A stretch of 64,000 bases of DNA from Asterella californica (GCA_036924285.1 JAYKYS010000014.1:4092001-4156000); one strand, 5' to 3'. Shown: positions 29,801 through 42,960, numbered from the stretch's first letter. Program-made: numbers and translations. The notes: generated by a model from the sequence alone, not told the origin.

Positions 29801-31899
29801 CTCCCTACGTGACTGTGGAGTTTATCACAACAAGACTTTTGGAGCACATTAGGCTACTGCAGATGAGCACTAGAACAAAGCATTATCACATGATCATCAA
29901 AGCATGTTTATATTACAATGTATCTTTAAGTCGAGCCAGTCTGCTAGCGCTGAGACAAGACGGAGCGTGTTGCAGCTACAGTTCAAGATGATTATCTAAA
30001 ACTCTTACTTCTACCATCCACAACAGAGATCTTCAAATATCATTCCATTACAGCTGTCTTGAATTGATGCGAAGTTTATGGTGATTACGAGCTAGATATA
30101 TATATCGTCAAGGATATTGTTTCCAGCTTGACAATGTGTGGAGTTTCCAGTCAGTTACCAGTTTTTAATAACTGACGCAACCCCAAAAGATCACACCACA
30201 ACATCTCGAAGTCACATATATACTTGGCCTATCCTCCAGAGAACACTCCCAATTGTCGCGAGCTCCGTCGTTGAGAGACTATATAGTCACTATTCTAGAT
30301 TCGGTGACTACAACAGACTCAAGACTAGACGTGGCCCCACCCAAGACTTTGGATCAGGATGCTTTTGAACACGGAGAAGTTCTTGTAGTTCGCATCTTCC
30401 TGCATTTTGTTTTACCTCCAAATGAGGCTTGTTGTACCTACACAGCTCCAGGCTGGAGGGAGGTTGAAAGAGAACGACAGTAAAAGTCTTGAAAGTGTTA
30501 AATTCTCTTCGATATAAAATTTTCTAGCTTAGTGTCTTTTGGGCCAACATGTCACTTGAAACATATCACTATCGAAAGCCTGGAGTCATCTTAGCTTTTA
30601 TTTCACCTAATAGAGGACGAGGCTTCTCTGTTGTTCTCGATATTATTATTATTGTATTATATTAGTACAGCATGCAGGAAGAAATATTCAACATCAGTGG
30701 AAGACTTCAGGATGTATTTAATCAAGCAGTTCCTCATTTAAGCTTGTTCATTTCTCTCTGTTGATGAGTGTATATTAATTTCATGTTGGCATGTTTCTTT
30801 CACTACAGTTTCAAGTTGCACGCCAGCCTGCGGAGGTGGGAAACAGTGCGTTCGGAGCATTAGCTCTTGTCTCTGAAGCGACAGAGTCGATGTTTATGTT
30901 CTAAAGCTTTATCTCGGATCATCTGCATGCAACGAATCGTACTGGCGAGACCTTCTTGCAACTGCAATCCTCCGGAGCTCATCGCCAATCCAGGATCTAC
31001 AAAACGTTTCTTGAACCTACGCGTAAGTTGAGGAGTTGTTGCATTTGAGGGACTCTCTCTCTCTATTCAGATCTTTGAGTATGTGACGTTTATACATGAA
31101 CTCTAATTCGGTTGTGCATAACCACAAGCATCCGTTCTGATGGAACCTAGAGCGCTGGCAAGTGAAAAGGCGTGTACACTTTATTTACCCTCGAGATTCA
31201 ACACCTCGTCTCCGCCTTGAATGTTGTGAACTTAACTGAAAAGGCTTTCGGATATATAGCATGATCTAGGTGTTGCAACGAACGCCTGATCGTTAGACAA
31301 TCGAAGTGTCATATTTGCAGAATCGAGAAACAATTGCCGTAATTCGGTTTCTCAGGAGGTTGAAGCTCTTCACAGTGTTCATCGAGCTGTTTTTCCCGTT
31401 TCCTGGTTCTATGAGCAGTTCCTCCATGAGTTGCGGGCTTGAGTTATTGATTCATCCGCTGAGATAAGCCCTTGCCATGCTCACAGTGGTTCACCAGTTG
31501 TAAAAGAACGTGATTTCCGTCATCTGAATTCTGCCGTTCGAAGGTCCAGTACTACTACTTCGACATCTCATGATCACCGGCTAAACGCTACTTAACCCCA
31601 CCAAGTCTAGTCACTGAATTTAGAGAACACTCTCAAGTGAGTATATTACAGCTTGGATCAAGCATTGTGCATTTTGTTCTCAGACAGATGCCGAGGATAG
31701 GTTTATCAACACGCGTACGGACGTCGGCGTGCGTCGGTTGCATGCAGTCCTCTCAAACAATCAGTTTTCATTGCAGGTCGTGATGCCTTTGAAGTTTATT
31801 AGGATACGATATCGAGTGATCGAATCGATTCACTTGTGACACTGAATTTTCTTTTCCGTTGTAGGCCCCTGGCAGGCGCAGATTGAAGTTGGGTGGAGT

Positions 31900-34800
31900 A
31901 TGGAGGAGGTAACTGAAAGTGCAAATATACCAACCACAAGTGAAGATATTGGCAATGAGGTGGAAGGAATGGATGCAACCGAAACGGAGAAAGAAGAAGA
32001 GGCGGTTGCGGAAGGAGAGGAAGTAGAAGAGCTTCCAGGAGAACTCAAGCAGCTTCTTCAGCGTCTTGAAGAGAAAGCGGAATCTTGGCCTGAAGCTGGA
32101 CAATCCTTTAAACGAATTGTTCTACGAGTTGAAGGGAAACATCAGCGAATCTCCTCGTGGGGGTTGTTTGATACAGCAGACGGTTCGTATAAATCCTTCA
32201 AGGAATGGCGGATGCTGCTGGGAGCACAAGCCAAGCTCAGACTGCTGCAGGCAATCGGCAGTTGCAGGACTCTTAGGAGCATCTCTGCATTTGATCTAAC
32301 GAGGGACGAGCTGGAGGCTTTGCTGACGCCTCTGCAGTCGAACCCGGTTCTGGAGATGTTACATTTCAACTCGGAGGATTCTAGTGCAGATAAGACAGAA
32401 AATGCTGCCAATGTCGAAAGAACATGTGAAATCTTGGGGAGAATCCTACATACCAGTCGCACTATCAAAAGTCTCAGATTGTATCTCTGGGAATTAACTG
32501 CCGCGGGCGCGTGTCACCTAGTATCAGGTTTGCGCGGCAATGCGGAATCTGCTATTACGACCCTTTACATAGGTAAGTGGGAGGAGTCGATTGTGGCGAA
32601 TCAGGTAGCGGAAATGGTTCTGTCCGCTCCTAGACTACAGCAATTGGGGGTGGTGAGAGGAGGGGTGCTGGATAATGATGGTATAGAAGCATTGGCGAAC
32701 GCAATTGCGCAGAGTACATCTTTGGAGATGTTGGAGCTACGTAAGATGGGGAGGGGAGCCTCTGCCTTGTTGCTCAAGGCACTAACTGGAGAACGGTCCA
32801 ACAAGTCGATCGTTACTCTAAGTTTGACAGGTGTCATGGAAGGAATAGGAGATGTTCTCCCCCGACTTCTGTCTTCCAATCAATCATTGAAAGAATTCAA
32901 TTGGTGCCTAATTGAAAGAAGAAATTTAAGCCAATGGCGGAGTCTCTATCAATCCTTGGGCTCCAACTCTTCCTTGGAACTTTTCAGAATAGAAGTCAAT
33001 TGGCCTTCTTTACATGGAGAGACCACTAACGGCAGAGAAGATCTGTTAAACGTTGTTTACATGAAGAATTCATGTGTGGGATTATATGTGAACTCCGAAA
33101 TACCTGCTACTAGGAACAATCCTTTCATTTCACCATCTGAATGGAGAGGTAAAGAGGAAGAAAAGCTCTTACTTGAAATCAATATGACGAAACCGATCTT
33201 CGAGCTACATCTGTTTCTTAGAGACTTGGAGGAATATTCAGCGTTCAAAGATGGGGTTAGAGTGTGGACCCGTTTAACTGAGGCTCTAAGCAGCAAAGTC
33301 ACCCACCTTTCCTCTCTTTACTTGCAAATGAGTCCTGAGATGCTGGGGGCAAAAGGAAAGGAAGTGGAAGACTTTTTTCGGGTACTTCAAAGGAGTTCCA
33401 CTTTGCGGGTTCTCACAGTTGACGGAGGCGATGGTCAGTACTGGCCCGGCGGATGGAAGGAACTGATCGACTGTTTACGCGTCAACACTAGCATCACTCA
33501 TCTGAGACTCATCGATTGTAAGGATCTAGATGAAGATGTTTTCAGACAATTCATGGGAGTTCTTCAGGTAAACTTGACTCTCAAGAGGATAAGACTTAAC
33601 GGCACCTCGTGGGAGACAGATGGAAAAAAAGCATTGATCCGAGAGGCCTTGAGACGGAATGCCAAGCAAGATACTTACTTTTCGATATTCAGAAGGCAAA
33701 GATTTCCATTCCATCCAGCAAAAAACGGTCGACTATTTCTGTGTGGCTCTCCCCTCGCAGGTAATATATTTTACCAGACAGTTCATTTAATACAGTTTTT
33801 ATATGTGAAATCAATAAATAATATAGGGCCGATGAAATTTACATAGCAGATAGTTTCATTAATTAGATTTTAATAGTTGCATATTTTCACTTCTTGTATG
33901 CAGGTAAAACAAAACTTCTGCAGACCATGACTCGAATACTACGCGGGAATACTTGGCTGGGAAATAAATTAGCTGATCTATGGAGAACGAAAGGCGTAGA
34001 GGTCCAACTGCTCAGAGACGATGAGGAGATGCAAATTGCAGTTTGGGACTTAGCAGGGCAATGGATCTTTCGCACTCTCCAAGATATTTTGTTTCCAAGG
34101 ACTAATCATTCTTCTATTTTTCTCTTTGTTTTTAGTCCCTTTGATAGAGTAAACGGTTGCATCAAAGGAGATCTTGATCAATCTTTGAAGGAAGAGTTGG
34201 AAGAGTGGCTTAGATTTATTGCATCTAATTCTCAGGTCACTGGAAGAATGCTTCCCAGGGTGCTAGTTGTCATCTCTCATATGGATAAGATGAAAGATAG
34301 AGATGTGGGTTGGGGAAAGAGCATTGTCAAGGAGCTAGGAAGGGAGTTCCAAGGCATTCTAGATGTTTGCGAGAGTGAAAACTTGTTTCAAGTTAATGCT
34401 TGCAAAAAGAGCGAAGTGAATCCTCTCAAAGATTACATTTTTGAGAGTTTCAAAGATATGTTAAAAGACAAAGCTCTTCTCGCACCCAAAGTCTGTGTGC
34501 AGATTAGTTCCCGATTAGCAAGGAGGACAAAAGACATAAAATGTCGTCCTATTTGGTCATCAAAAGAGTTTTATCGGTTTTGTTTTCAAAGTCTACAAGG
34601 CGATGTAGAAGAGTCTATGAATCCTGAAGCTCCAGAGGGGTTGGAAGTCTTCAAAGCAATGGCTTCTTACTTACATGATACTGGGAGTATCATCACCATC
34701 TCTAGTCTAGATAAAATCATTGTAGATCCCAATTGGCTGACTAATGTCTTTTTGGGTGAGTTGATAACGATGGGTCATAACTTTCAAGTTAACAGTCATG

Positions 34801-36971
34801 CAGTGGAGAAGTCCGAACCAGTTCCCTTGTCTAGTAAAACAGGTTTTGTTAGTTGTAGCCATCTACAATTTCTTCTTTCATCCTTTTTAGACAAGCGCCT
34901 CGAGTTTAGAGGATTGGATCGGAGTCTGTTGGAAGAGCTCTTGATTCACTTTGATCTTTGTTATAGGCTAGAGGATGAAGCTAGATATTATATACCAGCT
35001 ATAGTCTGTGAAGACATCAACTTCAGAGGATTCAATAACCACAAGAGAGCAAGCATCGGAATCGAATCCCTTTCGTGGAGTTCTCCTATGGAAATCAACC
35101 AACACCTTGAATCAACCAACACTTTCTTTGGCTTTCGCGTGGAATGTGAGAATCCAAAAAGAATGTCGATGACAGCTGCATTCTACCCTCGCTTCCAGGT
35201 ATGTATATCATTGGTCTAGATCTCTTTCGTTCTACGTCTTTTCTCCTCAAGTTAGAAGAACCAACAGCTAACCACTCATGTACTTGAAGGAGAACCGGAT
35301 ATGTACATAATTACTTAGTGAATAGAGGTGCTTTCCGAATTGACAAAATTGAATTTTCAATGTTTTATCATTCTCTTTTAGTTCATGTTCGAATTCAGAA
35401 AGCTTTTTGAGAGTCCTTATTTTGAACCACACCATTTGCAGATCTACCTTCGGCAGAAGTTGATTACAGAGAGGAACTTGACGGTTGACCGTGTGATCTG
35501 TTCTCGTCATTACATGCGTCTTCACATGGGTGGCCATGTGATCTTGGTGGAGCGGAGTGATATGACTAAGAGTCATATTGACGTTATGGTAAAGTGCTCT
35601 CAGCACAGAGAACGTGAGATTGTGGTGAAATACATCGAGAAGCATATCATCGATGAAATCCGAGCATTTTGCGCCTCTCCAAAAGGGTGCCCTGGTATAA
35701 CCTTGGTAGTTGGAGTCCTACAGACGCAATGTGTGGAGAAACTAGTTCCTTTACCATACAGAGGGGACAATCAAGCTATTCTGATACGGAAGCTGAAAGA
35801 GAACTTTGGAGATGATATCAAAGAGCATGTTCTTGAAGACATGAAGATTGGGCCATGCACTAGAGACAGTAGTTCTCTGCTCAACTATGAGCATTATTGG
35901 CCTCCAATTCCTGGATACCTGCCTGGTATCTATCAGCTTGCTAAGGAACTTTTGTCAGAGACTGAAGTGGAGAGTGTAACGAAGGAAGTCTTAGAAAAGC
36001 AAGAATGGAGGCTGAAATTGTTGGATGAAGTTTCTGAGGAGATTACGGATGAAGTAAACTTGATCCATTGTGCTCCGGAGGTTGGTAATTTGAGCACAGC
36101 TACGGAAGTCAGAGATCCATCTTCTTCATCAACAAACACTCTGAGTCCATCTTATACAACTCAACCGACTTTAGGACGAGTGTTATCCAAGATAGACCGT
36201 CTGGAACACACAATGGTGGGTATCGGTCATGGTCTACAAGAAAGAATGGACGAAAGGTTTGACAACTTGGAGAACACGCTTAAACGGATCGAGAACAATA
36301 TGGGCAAGATCATCATGTTCCAGGATAAATTAGTGTCCTCACTGAGCAGTTTTATGTCTAAAGTGGATAAAATGATCGGATATGCAGAGTCATGGGAGCA
36401 ATCTAGAACTCCTAAACGACCGTATCTATGTTTCGAAAATGTGAGCATTTTCCAAAAGGTCATTGCTACGATGCGTGTAGGAAAAGCTGTTCGATTGCAT
36501 CTCATGTGTGAGTCATTAGTTGGAACTCATATTGTCAAGGACCAACCTGGTTTGAACCTATGTCTAGAAAAACAGAACATGGAGTGGCTTCGATGCATCT
36601 ATGACATATCTTTCAAAATGATGTATTATCTTGTCAAAGCTGGCTTGCAGGTGACTTTAGGTCTGGGACAAGCTGTCCCTGAGTTGAGTAGCCTAGAAGC
36701 AGCACTTCCTTTGTCACTAGCCAGTGCTGCAATAGATAATATCACAATAGACGTTAGGAAGATATCAGTGGAAAGTAGTGGAAATATGACTTTGGATGAA
36801 GCATGGAGTAGACTGCGGAGTGTTCTTGCATCGAAGCTGGAGAACAACTATACTGGTCTGTTCAAGCTGTACAGGGTGAAATATCTGAACTTAAAGGAGG
36901 GCAGATACGCATGGGTATGCGACCAATGCATGATGAGAGGTATTCGTAATGGAAGTTTGGCATCTTTGTAG
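31900..36971 (+). CDS. LRR-ROC-COR (ROCO) GTPase, three exons
   Basis: Exons are 31,900-33,760, 33,904-35,198 and 35,382-36,971, giving 1,581 residues. Intron 1 (donor GTAATA, acceptor TATGCAG) is phase 1 and splits the codon of P-loop G621; intron 2 (GTATGT, TTTTAG) is phase 0. Residues 1-60 are acidic. About 95-600 are ribonuclease-inhibitor-like leucine-rich repeats. The ROC Ras-like domain has Walker A GSPLAGKT (616-623), G3 DLAGQ (669-673) and G4-like HMDK (746-749). COR follows to about 1,040. Exon 3 has a coiled coil (about 1,316-1,386) and ends with a conserved-looking WVCDQC (CxxC 1,565/1,568). ROCO proteins are dimeric GTPase switches or scaffolds; Arabidopsis TORNADO1 is a distant relative. 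It is not an NB-ARC receptor. The splice-restored P-loop and open exons argue that it is expressed. A decayed tandem copy lies upstream. Confidence 0.9.
33761..33903 (+). other. Intron 1 of the ROCO gene
   Basis: The 143-base intron runs from GTAATATATT to TTGTATGCAG and is AT-rich. Splicing joins CTCGCAG to GTAAAACA, which creates the GGT-AAA-ACA codons of the P-loop (G621-K622-T623). Without splicing the frame reads into stops. Confidence 0.88.
35199..35381 (+). other. Intron 2 of the ROCO gene
   Basis: The 183-base intron runs from GTATGTATAT to TTCTCTTTTAG. The reading frame is phase 0 on both sides (CAG then TTC). The paralogous pseudogene keeps the same GTATGT donor at about 28,233. 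Confidence 0.85.
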
Positions 36972-39900
36972 CTGGAAGCAGATCCGTGGTGAGCCAACTA
37001 TCTCATAAGGTTGGTTTTCCTGTCTGTTAAGATCATGCTGCTTTCAATTATCACTCTCTTATTATTTCTTGATTCTGAGATTAGCTTCATCATATCTTCA
37101 TGATAGGTATGATTATATTTTCTCAGATTAAACCTACCTGAGACTTGGGTTTTTTTTTTTCAAAATCTTTATCTTGTTTACTGTTGAAATTACCAATAGC
37201 TAAATCTGCATGTCATTATGGAAAGGTAAGATCACTTCTTGACATTACAAACTGAAACGATCAAGAATAACTATAGCATTAACTTCATAACAGAAGTGTC
37301 TTATTAACCATCACAGCTGCCACTTATTCTTTGATCATGACAATGCATAGCTCTCAAAGTTGTGTTTAACGTGTTGTGAATACTTAAACTACTATAATAT
37401 TCACTGAGCTATCTGTGAAGTTTATGCAGATGAAGAGCACGCTTTAAAGCTGGGCAGGATCATTACTGGGTCGGTTTTGACATCAGGAGGACGTCTGGTG
37501 AAAATCTCTTCCACAACATGCTCCAACCTAAATTTGAGACTGAAAACTTCAGATACATCCATGAGTTACACATAAAGTTCTTAGATCGCAGCAAAGTCTT
37601 AGTCTTGAGCTCAATTCGATGATTAGCTAGATCGACATATTTGGATTTCTGTGCTAGTCAATTTGCTTCTTGATGAAATTTATTGTTGAGTTTCCGTCCT
37701 TGCAGTTGCAGGGGAAGCAGTTGCAAAGTGGAGTGATGGAACATACATCGTGAAGTTTCACATCATGTCCATATTCACCAGAGTCAACCTGATTCACCGC
37801 ATGGGCAGCAGATCGCTTTGCTTTTCTGGGAGAAAACCCACGACATGTATCTATAGCTACAACTCAGATCTTAGATTACATGTTGGGATTCTGACTTCTA
37901 GTTCTGTTCTGATCATATTTCTACATTAAAATTTGGATGCTTCGATGTTCGTTTCAACTGTTGCAACAATGTCCTCTGGTGCTCACAGGAGCATGAACAT
38001 GTCCTTTGCGTGGTCCAGATTAAGTCTCCAGTTCTGACATGAGCCTCTGTCCGACTAGCATTATTGTCAACAATACTGCTGAAGCTAGCCTACCTCTGAA
38101 TACTAGTTGGGAATATTTCCATCGAGGATGCTTCATCTTATTACGCATGCTTATTCAAAAGCCACACCACACCATTTCTAACTCACCCATTTGCAAAAGG
38201 CATGGAAATTATATACCCATCTTCAGCAAACAGCGCTGTAAACTCTCAAGACATTAAGGAGTACTAGAACTGCGGAAAGAGTGGTGTTTTCCTTTCTTAC
38301 CAAAACTCAGAAATTCAACATGTTGTTCTTTGGCAGCTTCAGAAGACCCGCAGCAGCAACAGCGCCTTTTGGGCCGGGATCTCTCATTTGAGCGATTCAA
38401 GATCTCTCGTGATCCCCGATTGCACATCGTGATCAGTCCCTTCCAACATGAATGCTTCATAGGCTGACCGGTACCTCGTAATGCTCCTCACAAACGTGAG
38501 AATCACCATCCGATAAATATCGAAGTTTCTGACATTACCAAGTAATCATCGAATATTCTGCCACAGCCACAAGGAACCAAATCTATACAGCTGCATAAAA
38601 GAATCCGTACATGAAAAGAATCGAGAGATGCTTCTTTTCAGAAGTACAGTAGGCTGCTTGACTACTAGCTTGATTGTACGATTCTCGAGGATCAGAAGAC
38701 GGACCACTTGAATCAGCCAGAAAGCTCTCAGAAGTGCTGTCTGCTAGTAGACACGTCCTGCACCAAAAGCAATACCTAGTACCGATTGAAAAGCATACTA
38801 AACAAACGATGCGAGGTGATAATATATGTTGTAAATCTCATCTCGCCGTTCAGTGAAGAAGTGTGTGCAAGAAAGGTTGCCTAGTCGCGTCACGAGCGCA
38901 TGGTCCATGCATGACGGACTTGTCTCAAGTCTCAAGTCTTTTCGGTCCGAACATCACGTCTAACCAAATTCCTTGTAGCGCAGGGAAAAAGCACCATGAA
39001 CTGGATGAAAGAAGTTTTAGCGGAACCAATTTGATCCGAGTTCTCACCTTACTCTGGTCAGGATGGAGCGCATTCCAAGCGCATGTGATGCCACTGGCAC
39101 TCGAGTTCTTGCACTCCAAATAGCATGTCAAATTGCCCGGTGTTACTTTTATGGACGTGTTGATTAGAACACGCATTATCAGTAATCTTACTGACACCGC
39201 AGAACCTCGATCAATCTGAAGGGCAAATAATTATAAGAGAGAGTTAGAGAACATAAATTCTAAGGTTTGAATCTTTCTCCTGAACTTCTTATCAGACCAG
39301 TATCATACGTAAGACATAAATTCTAGTGACAGTAAATGGAGGACATCCAGAGATGATTCGAGCAATTTTGAATCCAAAAGTGGATCATGCTGGGACAGAT
39401 TCCTGAGAAGAAAGGTTGTATATTTCTTAGGAAACCTTTAGCATCAACCGCTGATTGCCGAGGCGCTTCAGAACGATTAGATGAACACCATGTCGTGTAT
39501 CACTTTCAAACGAAGGAAAAACGCGACGCAATGAATAGCGAACGGATGGATAAACACATGCATGCGCTTCAGAAGGCACTGTCCTCGAGTTTCTTAGTAA
39601 GCTTGCTTCTTGATCAACAAGACATCCAAATTGAATTCGGAACTGGAAGTAGTAGGAAGCTCATTTTTGGACTGTAGTTGAAACAGAGTGAGGACGGATC
39701 GAACGGAACCGTGATCACTTGCTGTGAGAAAAACTCCTTCCTGCTGAACTGGAGAGGTAGAGATTCTGCTTGAATCTCTACCTCTCCAGTAAAGCGTTCC
39801 TTGAAAAGATTTTATCGGGTTTCTCCATAACACAAATGAGCCACTTCCTAAGAATTGCGTGTGGAAGAAGAGTAGGTCTATAGTTCAAATCCAAGCTCCT

Positions 39901-40257
39901 CCTTTGAGCTCAAACGTACGTGTGACACTAAAAGACAAAAAAAAACACCATGATATCAGCCGTCCGCCGATGATCGATGGACCATCTTGTAAAGGACCGA
40001 CGAACCGCCGCATGACATGACGACTAGGCTACAAAACTTTAGAAAACAAAACAAAACCACCGACTGTTTTGTTCGCCGTCCTTCGGCTCGAAAGATAGCG
40101 AAAGTATAAACCGTCACTATAGCACGACGATTATATCTCGATGATCAAAATTTTGTCCAATATGGGAAATGAGTCTTTAATGAGAATCCAAGATCACATT
40201 CAAGAAATGTAAAAGTCCAACTTCCAAAGTATGACAGAACTGATAATGATGAAAAAA
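36972..40257. other. Downstream region of the ROCO gene, no recognisable gene
   Basis: The first few hundred bases probably hold the 3' UTR. A poly-T run lies at about 37,150. No open frame with family similarity was seen on either strand. A perfect 19-bp hairpin occurs at 39,748-39,790. Confidence 0.45.
39748..39790. repeat. Perfect 19-bp inverted repeat, 5-base loop
   Basis: ACTGGAGAGGTAGAGATTC (39,748-39,766) and its exact reverse complement (39,772-39,790) are separated by TGCTT. A stem this long without mismatch is unlikely to survive by chance. It could be a foldback transposon relic, a recent palindromic duplication or a small-RNA hairpin; nothing decides between these. Confidence 0.8.
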
Positions 40258-40938
40258 ATATATATAATCATAATTTTGATATATTTTCTGATAGTAAAAA
40301 TTAGAAGTCTCACCGCAAGAGCAAATGAGTTTGAATAACAGTATACAAGATAATAAACAAAAAAAATAACTTAAAATTTCTCACCTATTTCTTACCGGTT
40401 CCGTTGATTCTTCATCTACTCACATAAGTCACACCTGAGAATCTATTACTTCGCTGAATTCTCATCAATAAATAATATAGAAGTCAATATCATGTCAATG
40501 AGAAAAAACATAAAAGTTGCATTTGATCCTTTTTAACTGAAGGAGACATATTTATCTTGTAGTAATTGTAAACTTCATTTTTTAATAGACTGTTGAGGAA
40601 ATGATAACTAATTGCATTGGCTGTCTCTCAGAATTGGACAAGAAAAATAAGCAACCATTCTTGTACTAGAAAATCTTCAGCGTTCTTCTATGATAAATAA
40701 ATGTGTCTGGAGGTTGGATGACCTTGGGATCGCTCTGGATTCTACGTAGACGGTCATTACTTCCACACAAAAAGTAACCTTCAAAGTGTTATTACACACA
40801 TCATTTCACTGTATAGAGTTTACATTCTTCTGATTAGCTTGTTCAAGAAAGTCACTTTTCAGACATTTTGAATAGAGAAAAACTGATCTTTCGTTCTACT
40901 CCAAATAGAAATAACATTCACATTTTATTTCCATCCAT
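40258..40938 (-). repeat. LTR fragment, same family as 13,136-14,228
   Basis: Collinear with about 13,255-13,937. Shared landmarks are GAAGTCTCACCGCAA, TAATAGACTGTTGAGGAAAT and GCAACCATTCTTGTA. The U3 end is missing; at 40,939 the sequence changes into the degenerate minisatellite. Confidence 0.75.
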
Positions 40939-41460
40939 TCAAGGTTAAATATTAATTTTGGTCCACTCTCGTTATAATACACTCATCTCGATCTACACTT
41001 GACCTTCTTCATTCTACTCTCAATATCTTGGCCTTTCTCATTCTATTCTCTATGTCTCTACTTTTCCTATTCTACTCTTGGTGTACTTCATTCTACTCGG
41101 TAATCTAGTCCTCCCAGTCCCCTTTAGGTAATACACTCTATCTGATTGAGTCCTAGTTATCCAACCTCGATCTCTTTCTTCTTGATGATCTCATCCATAT
41201 CTCTTCCTAGTATTATTCCATGACGCCTCCAGCTCGGTGATGTTTTTCTGCTCTTCCTCTTCGAATCTCAAATTTGGATCCACTCATCCTCCTCCCGATC
41301 TTTCTTTGATTTACCTATGCTAGTATGTCTCGTTCCCCCCTAATGTACTTGTCCAACTCCAGATCTCGATCTTGCATATTCTCATGGCTTTATCATAGCC
41401 CTCTCTTTGCAATTGTCCACCCCTGTTATGGATTAAGCGACTCCAGATCTCGGTCTAATT
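40939..41460 (-). repeat. Degenerate minisatellite, inverted relative to 42,590-42,960
   Basis: On the minus strand it is a loose array of motifs such as GAGAGTGGACC, GTAGAATGAAGTA and AGTGTATTATA. The same motifs occur on the plus strand at 42,590-42,960. In both places the array abuts an LTR fragment near the TATA region, suggesting expansion of promoter-proximal subrepeats inside the LTR. Confidence 0.5.
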
Positions 41461-42248
41461 AACCAGCAGGATGATGTCTTCAAATAAGACGTGGAATTAT
41501 AACTCGTTGTGACTTACAAGAGTACATATAGTGAAAAATATTTTTATTGTTCATAAGGATTATAATCATTATGACTCTATTTGTCCATAAAAATTAAACA
41601 AGTCGTCGAGTCATAAACTGGTCAGTCGTATTTGACACCATTTGCTTCTAGTGCAAGTAGTGTATTTGCTCCACTTGACCAAATGCAGAGTTGCGAACAA
41701 GCTCTCATGTTTGGCAAGTTGCGTAATTCACGTGAACCTTTTTCATTTGATGAACGTTCAAAAAAGTCAGTTTGTTATGATCAGGAGTAATCATGAAGTT
41801 CATGGAGCGTTAGTACTTTCCACGAAGGAGTTGTAGCGAGGTGTCAAGATGAGTCTCTACCGATTGATAATTATCTCTAGTTGATATGTCACATGGTAGA
41901 GAGCCAAATCCGTCCAGGAAGGAAGAAGATGTTGTACACCTTGAATCTAGTTTGTGATCAAATGACAAGACTGAAGAGATTTCGACAGACAAATCAAACA
42001 TTAGCGGTGATAGTACTCCCATTGAGCAATACACAGAACTAGAATTGTCTCCAAAAAGAATTCTACTTAGGTTGACGATGGCTGCAAAACAGTTTACAAC
42101 ATGCATCATCACATTATAAGATTCGAGACAAAAGGTGCAACATTTCATTTCTTTCCCACACCTTCAGATTATTTATTGCTAGTGATTGTGGAATTGAGAA
42201 AGCAATTGTTGTCATAAGTATCTCCTCATCAACCGAGAAATTGAGGCT
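41461..42248. other. No recognisable gene
   Basis: AT-rich stretch between the two LTR fragments. Short frames only, none with family similarity. Confidence 0.4.
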
Positions 42249-42586
42249 GTGAATGAAACATCTCAATCTGAGACCTTGCCACTAGGACGAGGACTGTCAC
42301 TGCAATTAGATTTTGGTCCACAAGAGACAATAACCACAGTTATGAGAAATTGTTGTCTTGTTTTGTTTGCATCAAACAAGTCCTTTACTCTTCCAAGAGG
42401 TGTAAGTGAAAATCTTGCAAGGGGAGTGTCGTTTAGCGACGGAGATACAACATTTCAAGAAACTTTACAAGACAATTCACTATCTCATAGGAGTTCAGGT
42501 CCACTATACAAACGTGCACCCCTGGAAAAATTGATGAAAAATTCATCCATTGTATAGTAAATCTTGATATTATAAGAAGAGATGGA
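42249..42586 (+). repeat. 3' internal end plus LTR start, same LTR family
   Basis: Parallels 62,890-63,170: CATCAAACAAGTCCTTTAC, then CCAAGAGG and the LTR start TGTAAGTGAA at 42,401 (62,926 in the other copy). AAGAGG directly before TG looks like the polypurine end. The match ends near TATTATAAGAAGAG at about 42,580, where the minisatellite begins. Confidence 0.7.
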
Positions 42587-42960
42587 AGGAATGTATAATT
42601 GTGAGTGGACTAAGAACGTTGATGTTTATCAAGAGGATATAAGGATATACAAGGAGGAGATAAGGATATACGAAGAGTGAATCGAGAACTATGGATTTTA
42701 TTCGAAGGATATCAAAATGATAAGTGTATTATACTGAGAGTGGATCGAGACAGATTTGATCAATGAGAGTGGACCGGATAGAGTGCATTATACCAGGAGT
42801 TGACTAGAATTATGAAAATCTAAGAATGGACCGACGAAGAATGGATAATCAAAGCATAAAAAGATGGACACTAAGAGTGGACATGGTAGAATGAAGTATA
42901 TCAAGAGGGGATCAGGACCTCTGAAAATTTCAAGAATCCCATGATAAGATGTTGAGAGGA
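42587..42960 (+). repeat. Degenerate minisatellite
   Basis: Loose tandem motifs GAGAGTGGACC, AGTGTATTATA, GGATATAAGGATATAC and GTAGAATGAAGTATATCAAG. It is the inverted counterpart of 40,939-41,460. No coding frame. Confidence 0.5.

Larger units (their letters stand above)
29170..31899. other. Region between the two ROCO copies
   Basis: No convincing gene. It contains a 12-bp hairpin at 29,351-29,382 and a segment (29,383-29,800) repeated in inverted orientation at about 60,180-60,850. The last part is likely the promoter and 5' leader of the ROCO gene. A pyrimidine-rich tract ending in TTTTCCGTTGTAG at 31,852-31,864 looks like a splice acceptor of a 5' UTR intron just ahead of the ATG at 31,900. 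Confidence 0.5.

Noticed and set aside
29809..30483. Frames of 60-76 codons between the ROCO copies
   Set aside because: They overlap each other and show no recognisable domain; the region is better read as flanking DNA.
31900..36971. NB-ARC (NLR) resistance gene
   Set aside because: The P-loop is followed by a Ras-like DLAGQ and HMDK, and a COR region, not by the RNBS, GLPL and MHD motifs of NB-ARC.
31900..36971. Three separate genes for the three open frames
   Set aside because: Good GT-AG introns join them in phase, and the first junction rebuilds the P-loop.
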